Below are positions 1 through 7,684 of a DNA stretch of 64,000 nt, piece by piece (position 1 is the stretch's first letter; each line of letters opens with the position of its first letter). Made by a program: the position numbers and the translations under genes. The notes under the pieces are model-generated. The model ran no database searches. It saw nothing but the letters and a program-made list of their open reading frames with translations, and had not been told where the DNA came from. Origin of the DNA: Cereibacter changlensis JA139 (GTDB lineage: Bacteria; Pseudomonadota; Alphaproteobacteria; Rhodobacterales; Rhodobacteraceae). The DNA is taken from positions 1 to 64,000 of the forward strand of contig NZ_PZKG01000004.1 in the NCBI RefSeq assembly GCF_003034985.1, read 5' to 3'.

Positions 1-219
1 GTGGCCCGACAGGATCACCCCGCCCGCGACCTCGGGCCCGACATGGGCGTAGAGCGCGGCCTTGGTCCGCTCGGCGTTCCAGACCCTATGGGCGGTGATG
101 CCGAAACCCTCGAGATATTCCTCCACCCAGTCGACCAGCGCGAGGTTGCTGTCGCGGCTGACGGTCGGGAAGGCCACCAGACGGTCGAGGATCTGCCGGG
201 GCGTGAGGACGGTGGGCAT
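1..219 (-). CDS. argE: acetylornithine deacetylase, N-terminal part (runs off the window)
   Basis: The first 73 codons of a gene continue beyond the left edge. The translation begins MPTVLTPRQILDRLVAFPTV and ends at the window edge with VILSGH, which is the start of the metal-binding SGHxDVVP motif of M20 deacylases. The N-terminal RQILDRLVAFPTVSRDSN segment is typical of ArgE, which hydrolyses N-acetylornithine to ornithine in arginine synthesis in the cytoplasm. The catalytic glutamate and dimerisation domain lie outside the window. It follows the barrel-protein gene on the same strand after an 87-bp gap that holds a strong hairpin, so it is probably not part of the upstream export operon. 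Other M20 amidases are possible but fit less well. Confidence 0.8.
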   Translation of the reverse strand, partial: MPTVLTPRQILDRLVAFPTVSRDSNLALVDWVEEYLEGFGITAHRVWNAERTKAALYAHVGPEVAGGVILSGH

Positions 220-273
220 GTGCGGTCTCCTGATGCAGCCCGCAGCGTGGCCGGGGCGTCCGGGAAGGTCAAG

Positions 274-298
274 GGCCGGGGGTCGCCTTCCCCCGGCC
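274..298 (-). terminator. GC-rich hairpin between the Omp85 barrel gene and argE
   Basis: A 9-bp perfect stem (274-282 with 290-298) closes a 7-base loop just after the stop codon at 307. No clear U-run follows on the minus strand, so it may be a weak or factor-assisted terminator, or an mRNA-stabilising hairpin. It marks the likely end of the leftward export operon. Confidence 0.5.
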
Positions 299-306
299 TC
301 GCCCGG

Positions 307-1410
307 TCAGAAGCTGGACAGCAGGTTCAGCGAGATGCGGCTGAGGTCGTCATGCTCGCGGTGGTCGATCGGCGCCGCCACGTTCAGGTTCAGCGTGCCG
401 AGCGGGCTGGTCCAGTAGAGCGCGAGCCCCGCGGCGCTGCGCAGGTCGTAGCTGTCGTCGATCACCCCGCTGCCGCCGACCGGCGGGCCGTCGAGCTTCC
501 AGACCGAGCCCGCGTCGACGAAGGCCCCGACCGAGAATTGCGGCGCGATGTCCCGGCGCAGCTCGACGCTGCCGAGGGCATAGCGCTGGCCGCCGAGCGC
601 GGTGTCGTAGCTGTCCTCGACATAGTCGCGCGGCCCGACGCCGCCGATGCCGTAGCCGCGCGGGGCGCGGCCGCCGAGGAAAGCGCGGTCGTGGATCGAC
701 AGCGGCCCGTCGCCCTTGGCCTCGATGGCCCCTGCCCCGAAGCCGGCGCTGATCACCCAGCCCGCCGCCGGGCTGCGCGCCCAGAGACCGCTGACCTCGA
801 GTCCCTGGAAGCGCCGGTCGCCGCCGAGGCTGGCGGTATAGGTCAGGTCCAGCACCTCGCCATGCGTCGGCAGCTGGCGGCGGTCGATCTGGCCGAAACG
901 GGCCGAAAGCTCGATCCCCGCCGCGTCGCTGCTGCCCTGCTCGTCGAGGATCAGCGGCGAGGTTTCCTCGCGGATGTCGTCGATCTCGTCATGCTGCCAG
1001 AACAGCCCGCCCTGCAGCGAGAGCCGCGGCGCGACATCGGCAGCCAGCGCCGCCGAGAGCCGGCTGCGCGAGGAGGAGAAGCTGTCGTCGTCCCAGTCGC
1101 TTTCGCTGTGGCTCGCCGAGAAGATCAGCCGGGTGTCCGAGCCGAGCCGGGTGTCGCCGAGCTCGTGGGTGTAGCGCAGCCGCAGCCGGGCGTCCTTGCC
1201 CTCGTCGCCCTGGCGGAACTCCAGGCCGAGGTCGACGCCGCTGTTCAGGATGTTGGTCCCCTCCAGCCCGATGCTGCCGATGGCGCCGCGGGTCGAGGAA
1301 TAGGCGGCCCCGGCGGTGAGCTCGGTCTGGCCGCCCTGCTGCGCCTCGGCGGCGCCGGCGAGGGACAGCATCGCGGCGGCGAGAACCAGCGGATGGGAAA
1401 CGGCGGTCAT
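307..1410 (-). CDS. Omp85/BamA-type outer-membrane beta-barrel protein without POTRA domains
   Basis: 367 residues. A Sec signal peptide (MTAVSHPLVLAAAMLSLAGAAEAQ) is followed directly by alternating beta-strand sequence. The segment FLGGRAPRGYGIGGVGPRD near residues 240-260 matches the conserved barrel signature of BamA/TamA/surface-antigen D15 proteins, and the protein ends in an outer-membrane-type C-terminal phenylalanine (LLSSF). There is no room for POTRA repeats, so this is a barrel-only member. The ATG lies 1 bp after the stop of the upstream adaptor gene, making it the last gene of the export operon. Inferred role: an outer-membrane pore or insertion factor working with the giant protein encoded at the start of the same operon. 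It could also be an independent autotransporter-like barrel. Confidence 0.7.
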   Translation of the reverse strand: MTAVSHPLVLAAAMLSLAGAAEAQQGGQTELTAGAAYSSTRGAIGSIGLEGTNILNSGVDLGLEFRQGDEGKDARLRLRYTHELGDTRLGSDTRLIFSASHSESDWDDDSFSSSRSRLSAALAADVAPRLSLQGGLFWQHDEIDDIREETSPLILDEQGSSDAAGIELSARFGQIDRRQLPTHGEVLDLTYTASLGGDRRFQGLEVSGLWARSPAAGWVISAGFGAGAIEAKGDGPLSIHDRAFLGGRAPRGYGIGGVGPRDYVEDSYDTALGGQRYALGSVELRRDIAPQFSVGAFVDAGSVWKLDGPPVGGSGVIDDSYDLRSAAGLALYWTSPLGTLNLNVAAPIDHREHDDLSRISLNLLSSF

Positions 1411-1411
1411 G

Positions 1412-2272
1412 TCATTCTCCTGTAACGCGCGAGGGCGCGACGATCACGCAGTCGAGGCCGGGCAGCAGGCCGGGCGCTTGAAGCGTGAAGAAAACCGAGA
1501 TCGTGCTGGACGAGACATCGGCCAGCGGGGCGGCATAGTCGAAATCGAGCCCATGCTCGGCGCCGCCGATCCGGGCGCGGAAATCGCTGGCCGCGATGAA
1601 GGCCGGCACCTCGGCGGCGGGCACATAGGCCTCGACCCGCAAGGGATCGGTGACGGTGATGGTGGCGATCGGCTGCTGGGCGTCGGGCGCCTCGCCCGGG
1701 TCGATCAGCGCCTCGGCCACGGTGCCGGCCACCGGGCTGCGCACGACCGAGCGCTCCACCCCCAGCCGCACCCGATCGGCCTCCAGCGCCGCCAGATGCA
1801 GTTCCGCCTCGGCCCGGGCCAGATCGCCGCGCGCGCTGTCCAGATCGAGCCGCGCGGTCTCCACCTCGGATTCCGAGATGGCCCGGCTCTTCAGCGCCCG
1901 CTCCAGCCGCGCCAGCCGCACCTGCAGCGCGGCGACGCGGGTCGCGGCCGAGTCGCGCGCCGAGGCATCGGCGGCGCGGGCCTCGGCCAACGCCAGCTCG
2001 GCCCGGCCGAGCGCCGCGTCGAAACGCACCAGAACGTCGCCCGCCGCCACCTGCTGGCCCGGCCGCACCTCCACCGTCTCGATCACGCCGCTGACCGGCG
2101 GCGCGACCTTCACCTCGCGCGAGGCGCGCACGGCGCAGGAGACCGGCATCTCGGCCCCTGCCCAAGGCTGCTGGGCATAGGGGGACGGCGCATAAGGCGT
2201 CGGGGCCTGCTGCGCCAGGGCGCAGGCAGGCCAGAGCAGCACCAGCGGCAGGGCGCAGTCAGCCCAGGACAT
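1412..2272 (-). CDS. periplasmic adaptor protein, HlyD/RND membrane-fusion family
   Basis: 286 residues with a Sec signal peptide (MSWADCALPLVLLWPACALAQ). The lipoyl-like half motif VAPPVSGVIETVEVRPGQQV near residues 55-75 and its partner VVRSPVAGTVAEALIDPGE flank a short alpha-helical hairpin rich in Ala, Arg and Glu. A beta-barrel domain follows (DPLRVEAYVPAAEVPAF). This is the layout of membrane-fusion proteins that bridge an inner-membrane pump to a TolC channel. No transmembrane helix follows the signal. The start overlaps the end of the TolC-like gene by 14 bp. No RND pump or ABC transporter is nearby, so its partner is probably the M50/HlyD fusion or the membrane-anchored adaptor of the same operon. 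Confidence 0.8.
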   Translation of the reverse strand: MSWADCALPLVLLWPACALAQQAPTPYAPSPYAQQPWAGAEMPVSCAVRASREVKVAPPVSGVIETVEVRPGQQVAAGDVLVRFDAALGRAELALAEARAADASARDSAATRVAALQVRLARLERALKSRAISESEVETARLDLDSARGDLARAEAELHLAALEADRVRLGVERSVVRSPVAGTVAEALIDPGEAPDAQQPIATITVTDPLRVEAYVPAAEVPAFIAASDFRARIGGAEHGLDFDYAAPLADVSSSTISVFFTLQAPGLLPGLDCVIVAPSRVTGE

Positions 2273-3743
2273 TCTTGCTCATCGCCCCGGTCAGGAATTG
2301 CAGCCGGACCCAGGCGCGCAGGTATTCGATGCGCTGGACCTCCAGCTCCATCTTGAACTCGCCCGCCTGCCGCTCGCGCGCGGCGAGGATCAGGTTGTTC
2401 GACTCGCCGGTTTCCAGCCGGTCACGCTCGGTTCTGACGTTGGCATTGGCCGAGTTGTAGGCCTGCGACAGCCGCCCGATGGCGCTGGAGAGCTGTTTCA
2501 TCCGCTCCAGCGTCATCAGCGTCTCGGTGTCGACCTGGCGGCGGGTGGCGTGGAAATCGACGATCGAGGCGCGCAGGTCGACGTTGGCGTCCAGCGTCCG
2601 AAGACCGTCGCCGCGGGCGTTGAAGATCGGCAGCGTCAGCCGCACGCCGGTCGTCGTCTCCTCGGTCTCGGAGCCGCCGCCGAAGCGGCTGCCCTCGCGG
2701 GTCTCGGTCTCCATCCGCATGAAGAGGTCGACCACCGGGGCGAAGTCGGCGGCGATGGCCTGCTTGCGGGTCAGGTCGGCCTGAACCACCGACATGGCGA
2801 TGGTGAGGAGTTCGGCGTTGTTGCGCCGCGCCGCCTCCTTGGCGGCCTCCGGGCTCAGCCGCTGCTCGGTGCCGAGCACGCCGTTCGGCACGGCGACCGG
2901 CTGCACGTCGGAGATGGCGGTGCCGGTCAGATAGGCGAGCCGGCTCAGCGCCTCGACATAGCGGGTGGTCTCGATCGCCCGGTCGCTCTCGGCCTGGGCC
3001 TGTTCCGACAGGATGGAGCGGCGCGAGGTCTCGTTGGCGAGACCCGACTCCGAGAGCGAGGCCTCGGCGCCGGCCTGGGCGCGCAGGCTGGCGCTGCGAC
3101 GGCCGAGCTCGTCCATCTTCATCTTGCTCTGGCTGGCCAGCAGATAGGCGTCGAAGGTCTCGTAGAGCGCCTTCTGCACCGAGGCGATGTAGCGCGCCTC
3201 CGAGGCGGTCCGCGCCGTCCGGCCGAGCTGGATGCCGTAGACCCGGCTCATGTCGATCAGCGGCTGCTTCAGCTCCAGCGTCAGGGTCGTCACCGGATAG
3301 GTGGCGGTACCTTTCTCGAAGACGCCGTTGTCGGAGGCGACCACCGTGGTCTCTACGGTGCTGGAGACATAGTTGGCGCTGATCTGCGGCAGGTAGCCGA
3401 AGATCGCCCGCATCCGCTGGGCGTCAGCGCGGTTGATGTCCTGCGCGGCGCGGCCGATGTCGGGGTTGTGCTCCAGCGCGGCGCGCAGCAGTTCGCCCAG
3501 CGGCCGCGGCGCGGCGTTGCCGACGGCGTCGCCGCCGAGCGCCTCGTTCAGCCCGGCGATCGAATTGGCGCGCGACATGGTCTTGTCGAAACGCTCGTCG
3601 GCCTTGGCGCGGGTGTCTTCCGGCAGGCCGTTGTCGACCAGCTTGCCCAGCCGCTCCGGCGTCGCCTTGTTCGACATGCCGTCGCAGCCGGCAAGACCAA
3701 GGCAGGCGCCGACCGCGAGCAAGGATATCGTCCTTCTGTACAT
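2259..3743 (-). CDS. TolC/NodT-type outer-membrane efflux lipoprotein
   Basis: 494 residues. The start MYRRTISLLAVGACLGLAGC gives a lipobox (LAGC), so the mature protein should be an N-acylated lipoprotein like NodT/OprM channels. Two repeated outer-membrane-efflux segments are visible. The first carries LGELLRAALEHNPDIGRAAQDIN and a beta stretch with PLIDMSRVYGIQL. The second carries EAAKEAARRNNAELLTIAMSV and LTLPIFNARGDGLRTLDANV. Long alpha-helical tracts lie between them. An upstream in-frame extension into the M50 gene was rejected because the signal sequence and lipobox start at this ATG. It would form the outer-membrane exit duct for the export operon, between the M50/HlyD fusion (29-bp gap) and the periplasmic adaptor (14-bp overlap). 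Confidence 0.85.
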   Translation of the reverse strand: MYRRTISLLAVGACLGLAGCDGMSNKATPERLGKLVDNGLPEDTRAKADERFDKTMSRANSIAGLNEALGGDAVGNAAPRPLGELLRAALEHNPDIGRAAQDINRADAQRMRAIFGYLPQISANYVSSTVETTVVASDNGVFEKGTATYPVTTLTLELKQPLIDMSRVYGIQLGRTARTASEARYIASVQKALYETFDAYLLASQSKMKMDELGRRSASLRAQAGAEASLSESGLANETSRRSILSEQAQAESDRAIETTRYVEALSRLAYLTGTAISDVQPVAVPNGVLGTEQRLSPEAAKEAARRNNAELLTIAMSVVQADLTRKQAIAADFAPVVDLFMRMETETREGSRFGGGSETEETTTGVRLTLPIFNARGDGLRTLDANVDLRASIVDFHATRRQVDTETLMTLERMKQLSSAIGRLSQAYNSANANVRTERDRLETGESNNLILAARERQAGEFKMELEVQRIEYLRAWVRLQFLTGAMSKNVLG

Positions 3744-3772
3744 CTTCCGTCCCTCTCCGTGGGGCTTTTGCC

Positions 3773-5770
3773 CTAGGTGTTTTCCAGCCGTTGCTGCCGT
3801 TCGGCGATCTCGGCGTCTCTGAATTGCGCGATCTTGGCGGCGACCCAGCCGGCGGCATGCCGCCAGACCGGGATCGGCGCGAAGGCGATGCGGGCCTGCG
3901 CCCCGCCCGGCCCGAAGCCGGCGGGCGAGGCGTCGAAGGCGAGCCGCAGGGTGAAGCTGCGCTGCGCCGTCGCCGCCTCGGCGTCGGTGCGGACCTCCTC
4001 GGCCAGCCGCGCGCGGTCGGTAGCTACCGGCAGGTAGCGCCCGCCGACCCGCAGGGTGATGTCGCTCAGACCGCGGTCGAAATGCTGCACCCGGCTTTCG
4101 GGGAAGGCCCCGACCAGCACCGTCTGCTCCGCCTCGGGCAGGAACTGGCCGATCACCGCCCCGGCGGCGAGGTACTCGCCCGGATGCAGCACCCGGGTCA
4201 GGGTGAAGCGGCCAGCGGCGGACGCCGCGATCTGCAGCGCCGCGGCGTCGGCCCGGGCCAGCGCCAGCTGCGCCTCGGCGGTGGCGACCTGCTCGGCCCC
4301 GCGCTGCGCGCCGGCGGCGCCGACGGCGGTGTCGATCCGGCGGGCGAGATCGGCCTCGGCCCGGCGCAGCTCGGCCAGGGCGAGGCGCGAGGCGATATCG
4401 GCGTTCTCCAGCGCCAGCAGCGGCTGCCCGGCCTCGACCCGCGCATCGGGCGCGGCGGCGCGCAGCACGGCGCCCGGCCGGTCGACGGTGACGGAATAGG
4501 TGGCCAGCGTGTCGGGGGCCATGTCGATCACCGTCACCGGCGACAGCGGCACGAAGGCCAGCCCGACCAGCGCCAGCCCGGCCAGCGCGGCAAAGGCCCG
4601 GCGGCGCGGCTTGCCCTCGACCGGCGCGGCCTCGGGCCCCGGCGGCGGCACGGCGCGGACCTTCTGCAACAGCGGCCCGACGAACATCAGCCAGCCGCCC
4701 CAGGCACCGACGATCAGCCCGACGCCGAGATAACGCGGCAGGAGGTTCCAGACCAGCGTCGCCAGGATGAACCAGCGGTAGATCATCGAGGCGAGGCCGT
4801 AGAGCGCCAGCACCATCTCGGTGCGGAGCCGGAAGCGCGGCGGCTGCGCGGTCAGCCCCAGCCCCGAGCGCCAGAGCCGGCGCAGCGAAGCGGTGGCGTC
4901 GGTGCCGAGGTTGCGGTGGCCCAGCACGTCGGCGAGGATGAAATAGCCGTCCATCCGCATCAGCGGGTTGGCGTTGAACACGATAGAGCTGAACACCGAG
5001 AAGACGAAGGCCCGGCCCAGCACCTGGCGCAGTTCGGCCCCGTCGGTCAGGTGCCAGCAGATGAACAGCGTGAGCCCGACGGCGATGTCGGTGAGGATGC
5101 CCGCCGCCGAGATCAGGATGCGCTGGCCGCGCGTCGCCACCAGATCGGCCTCGGAACAGTCGACATAGGGGATCGGGTAGAGCCCGATCAGGTTCAGCCC
5201 GGCCTTGCGCAGCCGCACGCCGCAGCGGGTCGCGGCCAGCAGGTGCCCGGTCTCGTGGATCAGCTTCAGGAAAGGCGAGACGAGGCCGAAGGTCAGCAGC
5301 GCCTCGACCGAGAAGACATCGCGGAACTCGACCATGATGGCCCAGTCGTTGCGGATGCCGAGCACCAGCACCACCAGCGCCAGCAGCACCAGCGTCGCCG
5401 CCCCGGGCCAGCCGAAGCAGCGCCGGGCGAGGCCTTCGAGCGGCGGCTGCAGCCGGCTGGCGTCGAGCAGCGGGATCTGCATCTGCAGCGGGTTGAAGCG
5501 CTTTTTCGTGAAGCGCGCCCCGTCGCGCATCTGCCGCAGCCAGGCCAGGGCGGTGAAGCCGCGCTTGGCGTCCTCCTGGCTCAGCCGGTCGCGCGCCGCG
5601 GCGTCGCCCAGCGCCGCGCCGGCGAAACCGCGATAGGCCAGCGCCGCCTGCCGGCTGAGCCGCAGGATCTGGCCGCTGACGCGGTCGCAAAGCAGATAGC
5701 TGAACCCTCGACCCTCGACCGAAAGGTGCAGCTCGATCTGCTTCACCAGCGCAGGCCGAGGTAGGTCCAT
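3773..5770 (-). CDS. membrane M50-type zinc protease fused to an HlyD-like adaptor, with a PqqD-like N-terminus
   Basis: 665 residues. Residues 1-60 (SYLLCDRVSGQILRLSRQAA) resemble the PqqD-like start seen in related peptidase/HlyD proteins. A membrane domain follows, with helices near 123-140, 150-170, 215-240, 252-270 and 320-345. It carries the zinc-protease motif HETGH (172-176) and the second M50 signature NPLMRMDG (268-275). After a basic linker and a helix near 392-412, the C-terminal part (about 415-640) is HlyD-like, with SVTVDRPGAVLRAAAPDARV, an Ala/Arg-rich hairpin and a beta-barrel. Such proteins are annotated as peptide zinc metalloproteases. It overlaps the upstream adaptor gene by 28 bp. 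Inferred role: leader recognition, cleavage and handover of the giant LEPR/RTX protein to the TolC-like channel. Confidence 0.8.
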   Translation of the reverse strand: MDLPRPALVKQIELHLSVEGRGFSYLLCDRVSGQILRLSRQAALAYRGFAGAALGDAAARDRLSQEDAKRGFTALAWLRQMRDGARFTKKRFNPLQMQIPLLDASRLQPPLEGLARRCFGWPGAATLVLLALVVLVLGIRNDWAIMVEFRDVFSVEALLTFGLVSPFLKLIHETGHLLAATRCGVRLRKAGLNLIGLYPIPYVDCSEADLVATRGQRILISAAGILTDIAVGLTLFICWHLTDGAELRQVLGRAFVFSVFSSIVFNANPLMRMDGYFILADVLGHRNLGTDATASLRRLWRSGLGLTAQPPRFRLRTEMVLALYGLASMIYRWFILATLVWNLLPRYLGVGLIVGAWGGWLMFVGPLLQKVRAVPPPGPEAAPVEGKPRRRAFAALAGLALVGLAFVPLSPVTVIDMAPDTLATYSVTVDRPGAVLRAAAPDARVEAGQPLLALENADIASRLALAELRRAEADLARRIDTAVGAAGAQRGAEQVATAEAQLALARADAAALQIAASAAGRFTLTRVLHPGEYLAAGAVIGQFLPEAEQTVLVGAFPESRVQHFDRGLSDITLRVGGRYLPVATDRARLAEEVRTDAEAATAQRSFTLRLAFDASPAGFGPGGAQARIAFAPIPVWRHAAGWVAAKIAQFRDAEIAERQQRLENT

Positions 5771-7338
5771 GCCGTGATCCTTGCGTATTCGATGAGGTAG
5801 TGGGTCAGGCCCAGTATCCGGGGCGTCGTCTCTCCTTGCATGCGGGCGTAGCCGGTGAGTCCGGCCATCAGCCGGTCGTCGGCGTCGAGGATGCGGGCGG
5901 TGGCCTCCAGCCGTTCGTCGCCACTCTGCGGGTCGCGGACGAGGACCGGCGGGGTGAGGATCTCCACCGGGTAGTCGGCGTCAGTCAGGCCGCGAAACAG
6001 CGCCTCGCCCTTCGCGCCCTCGACGAGGCGGCGGGCGTCGACGCGGGACAGGGTCAGCACCATGAGGAAGTCATGGTCGGTCTGCACCGTCACCACGTCG
6101 CGCCCGGCGGTGAAGCCGGCGCCGATGGTGTTCTGCGCGATGGCCGAGATGACGCGGCCGGTCGCCGGGGCGGCGAGGAACAGCTTTTCCAGCCGGCGGC
6201 GCAGCTCGGCGGCGCGGGCCTCGGCGATCTGGCGGCGGCTCTGGTGCAGCTGCACCGCGCCATAGTCGTTCTCCGCCATCGCCGCCTGTGCGTTCAGCTC
6301 TTCCACCACCACGGTCAGCTGTTCCTGCGCCAGCTGCTCGGATAGGGATTGCGAGCGGAAGCGGGCGACCGGCTGGCCCTCTGTGACCTGATCGCCGACC
6401 CGGACCAGCATCGCCTCCAGCGTCGCATCGGTGCCGAGCGCCGCCACCACGGAATGCGCCGGGACCGCGACGCCCGAGAGGGTGATGCGCTGCGGCACCG
6501 GCCAGAGCAGGAAGATCGCCAGCGCCAGCCCCGCCACCGCGGCGGCGGGCCGCCACCAGCGGGCCACCGGAGCCTCGCCCGCCTGACGCAGCGGGCGCAT
6601 GAGCTGCATCAGAGCCGGCAGGTCGGCGGCGAGACCCTCCGGTGGCTCCGGCGCGTCGAACAGGATCGCGCCATAGGCGCCGGGCGTGGCGGGCCATTGC
6701 AGCGTCAGCGACGCGGCGCCGAACCGCTCGAGGATCAGGCTGGCCTCGAGCTGCGCCGGATCGGCCTCCGCCGCGGCGGGGTCACGCTCGAAGCGCTTTG
6801 GCATGCCGCTGGCGGCAGCGAGCCGCAGGAAGCCGCGCAAGAGGTCGGCGTGCCGGCGCAGCCGCGCATCAGAGCTCCAGAGCTTGCCGGGCTTCGCGCC
6901 CTTCAGGGTGAAGACCGCCAGCCCGCTGGCCTGCCCGGTCTCGACCAGCTGCTCGCCCAGGAACTGCACCAGCGGCTCGGGCCGCTTCAGCGGGGCCTTC
7001 AGCCGCGCGGCCAGCCCGGCCAGCCGCGCCGCCGCATCGGGCGCCGTCTTGCGGCTGCCGCCGGCCGCGGCCAGCCCGGCGGAGAGCGCCTGCGCCCGCC
7101 CGAGCAGCGGCGCGAGGTCGGTCAGCGAGGGCACCGCCGGCAGCAGCCACAGGCACCAGCGGCCCGGCGGCAGCGGCACCGACAGCACCATGCCGCCGCC
7201 GAAACGCCGGGCGGCAGGCCTGTCCTGCAAGAGATCGGCCATGGCTGCGCGATCGGCGGGCGACGGGGGGTCGCCCAACACGCGCAGGACTGTCTGTCCC
7301 GCATCTGTCACGAAGACGGATGTGGCCTGATCGAGCAA
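5743..7338 (-). CDS. inner-membrane HlyD-family adaptor with a large cytoplasmic N-terminal region
   Basis: 531 residues. Residues 1-255 are predicted cytoplasmic, Leu/Ala-rich, and may include a GAF-like fold (LVQFLGEQLVETGQASGLAV). One transmembrane helix follows at about 262-280 (AAAVAGLALAIFLLWPVP). The periplasmic part shows an HlyD pattern: RITLSGVAVPAHSVVAALGT, a coiled-coil hairpin with EQLTVVVEELNAQAAMAEN, FLAAPATGRVISAIAQNTIG, and a C-terminal beta domain. The start used is TTG with a weak GGAA upstream; a GTG nine codons in is an alternative. It is transcribed from the same operon, 16 bp after the DUF3467 gene and overlapping the M50 gene by 28 bp. The cytoplasmic half has no recognised enzyme motif. 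Confidence 0.75.
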   Translation of the reverse strand: MLDQATSVFVTDAGQTVLRVLGDPPSPADRAAMADLLQDRPAARRFGGGMVLSVPLPPGRWCLWLLPAVPSLTDLAPLLGRAQALSAGLAAAGGSRKTAPDAAARLAGLAARLKAPLKRPEPLVQFLGEQLVETGQASGLAVFTLKGAKPGKLWSSDARLRRHADLLRGFLRLAAASGMPKRFERDPAAAEADPAQLEASLILERFGAASLTLQWPATPGAYGAILFDAPEPPEGLAADLPALMQLMRPLRQAGEAPVARWWRPAAAVAGLALAIFLLWPVPQRITLSGVAVPAHSVVAALGTDATLEAMLVRVGDQVTEGQPVARFRSQSLSEQLAQEQLTVVVEELNAQAAMAENDYGAVQLHQSRRQIAEARAAELRRRLEKLFLAAPATGRVISAIAQNTIGAGFTAGRDVVTVQTDHDFLMVLTLSRVDARRLVEGAKGEALFRGLTDADYPVEILTPPVLVRDPQSGDERLEATARILDADDRLMAGLTGYARMQGETTPRILGLTHYLIEYARITAWTYLGLRW

Positions 7339-7354
7339 GGACGGCGCTTCCGGC

Positions 7355-7663
7355 TCAGATTTCGATCTTGCCGAACTGGTCTTCGTAGGCCTTCAGCGAG
7401 CTGGCGAGGATCGCCGCGAAACGCTTGGCTGCGAAGGGGTTCAGCACGAGGCGGGTCGACAGGTTCACGTCGACCTCCTTGTTCTCGGCCGCCGAGCCGC
7501 GCCAGTTCTGGTGCGTGCCGAACAGCAGGTAGAACTCTTCGCGGTTGGCCGTGGCGGTGCCGATGTTGGCGTAGACGCTCTCCATCTTGTCGTCATGCCA
7601 GTTGATGGTCATGCCGTTCATGGTGCTGGTCTGCTTAGACTTGGCGGCGGGGGTATCGGACAT
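7355..7663 (-). CDS. DUF3467 family small protein
   Basis: 102 residues. The pattern YANIGTATANREEFYLLFGT, a central RLVLNPFAAKRFAAILASSL and the end YEDQFGKIEI match the DUF3467 family, whose members are small cytoplasmic proteins of unknown biochemical role. A strong AAGGAAGG ribosome site precedes the ATG. It sits 21 bp after the giant RTX gene and 16 bp before the membrane HlyD gene, so it is translated with the export machinery. Inferred role: a chaperone-like or regulatory factor for the giant substrate or the adaptor; nothing in the sequence proves this. Confidence 0.7.
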   Translation of the reverse strand: MSDTPAAKSKQTSTMNGMTINWHDDKMESVYANIGTATANREEFYLLFGTHQNWRGSAAENKEVDVNLSTRLVLNPFAAKRFAAILASSLKAYEDQFGKIEI

Positions 7664-7684
7664 GGGTCAGCCTTCCTTCAAGTT

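Noticed and set aside
2259-5690. 1143-codon frame joining the TolC-like gene to upstream sequence
   Set aside because: The upstream half is out of frame with the M50 protein and is compositionally noise; the lipobox signal sequence fixes the true start at 3743.
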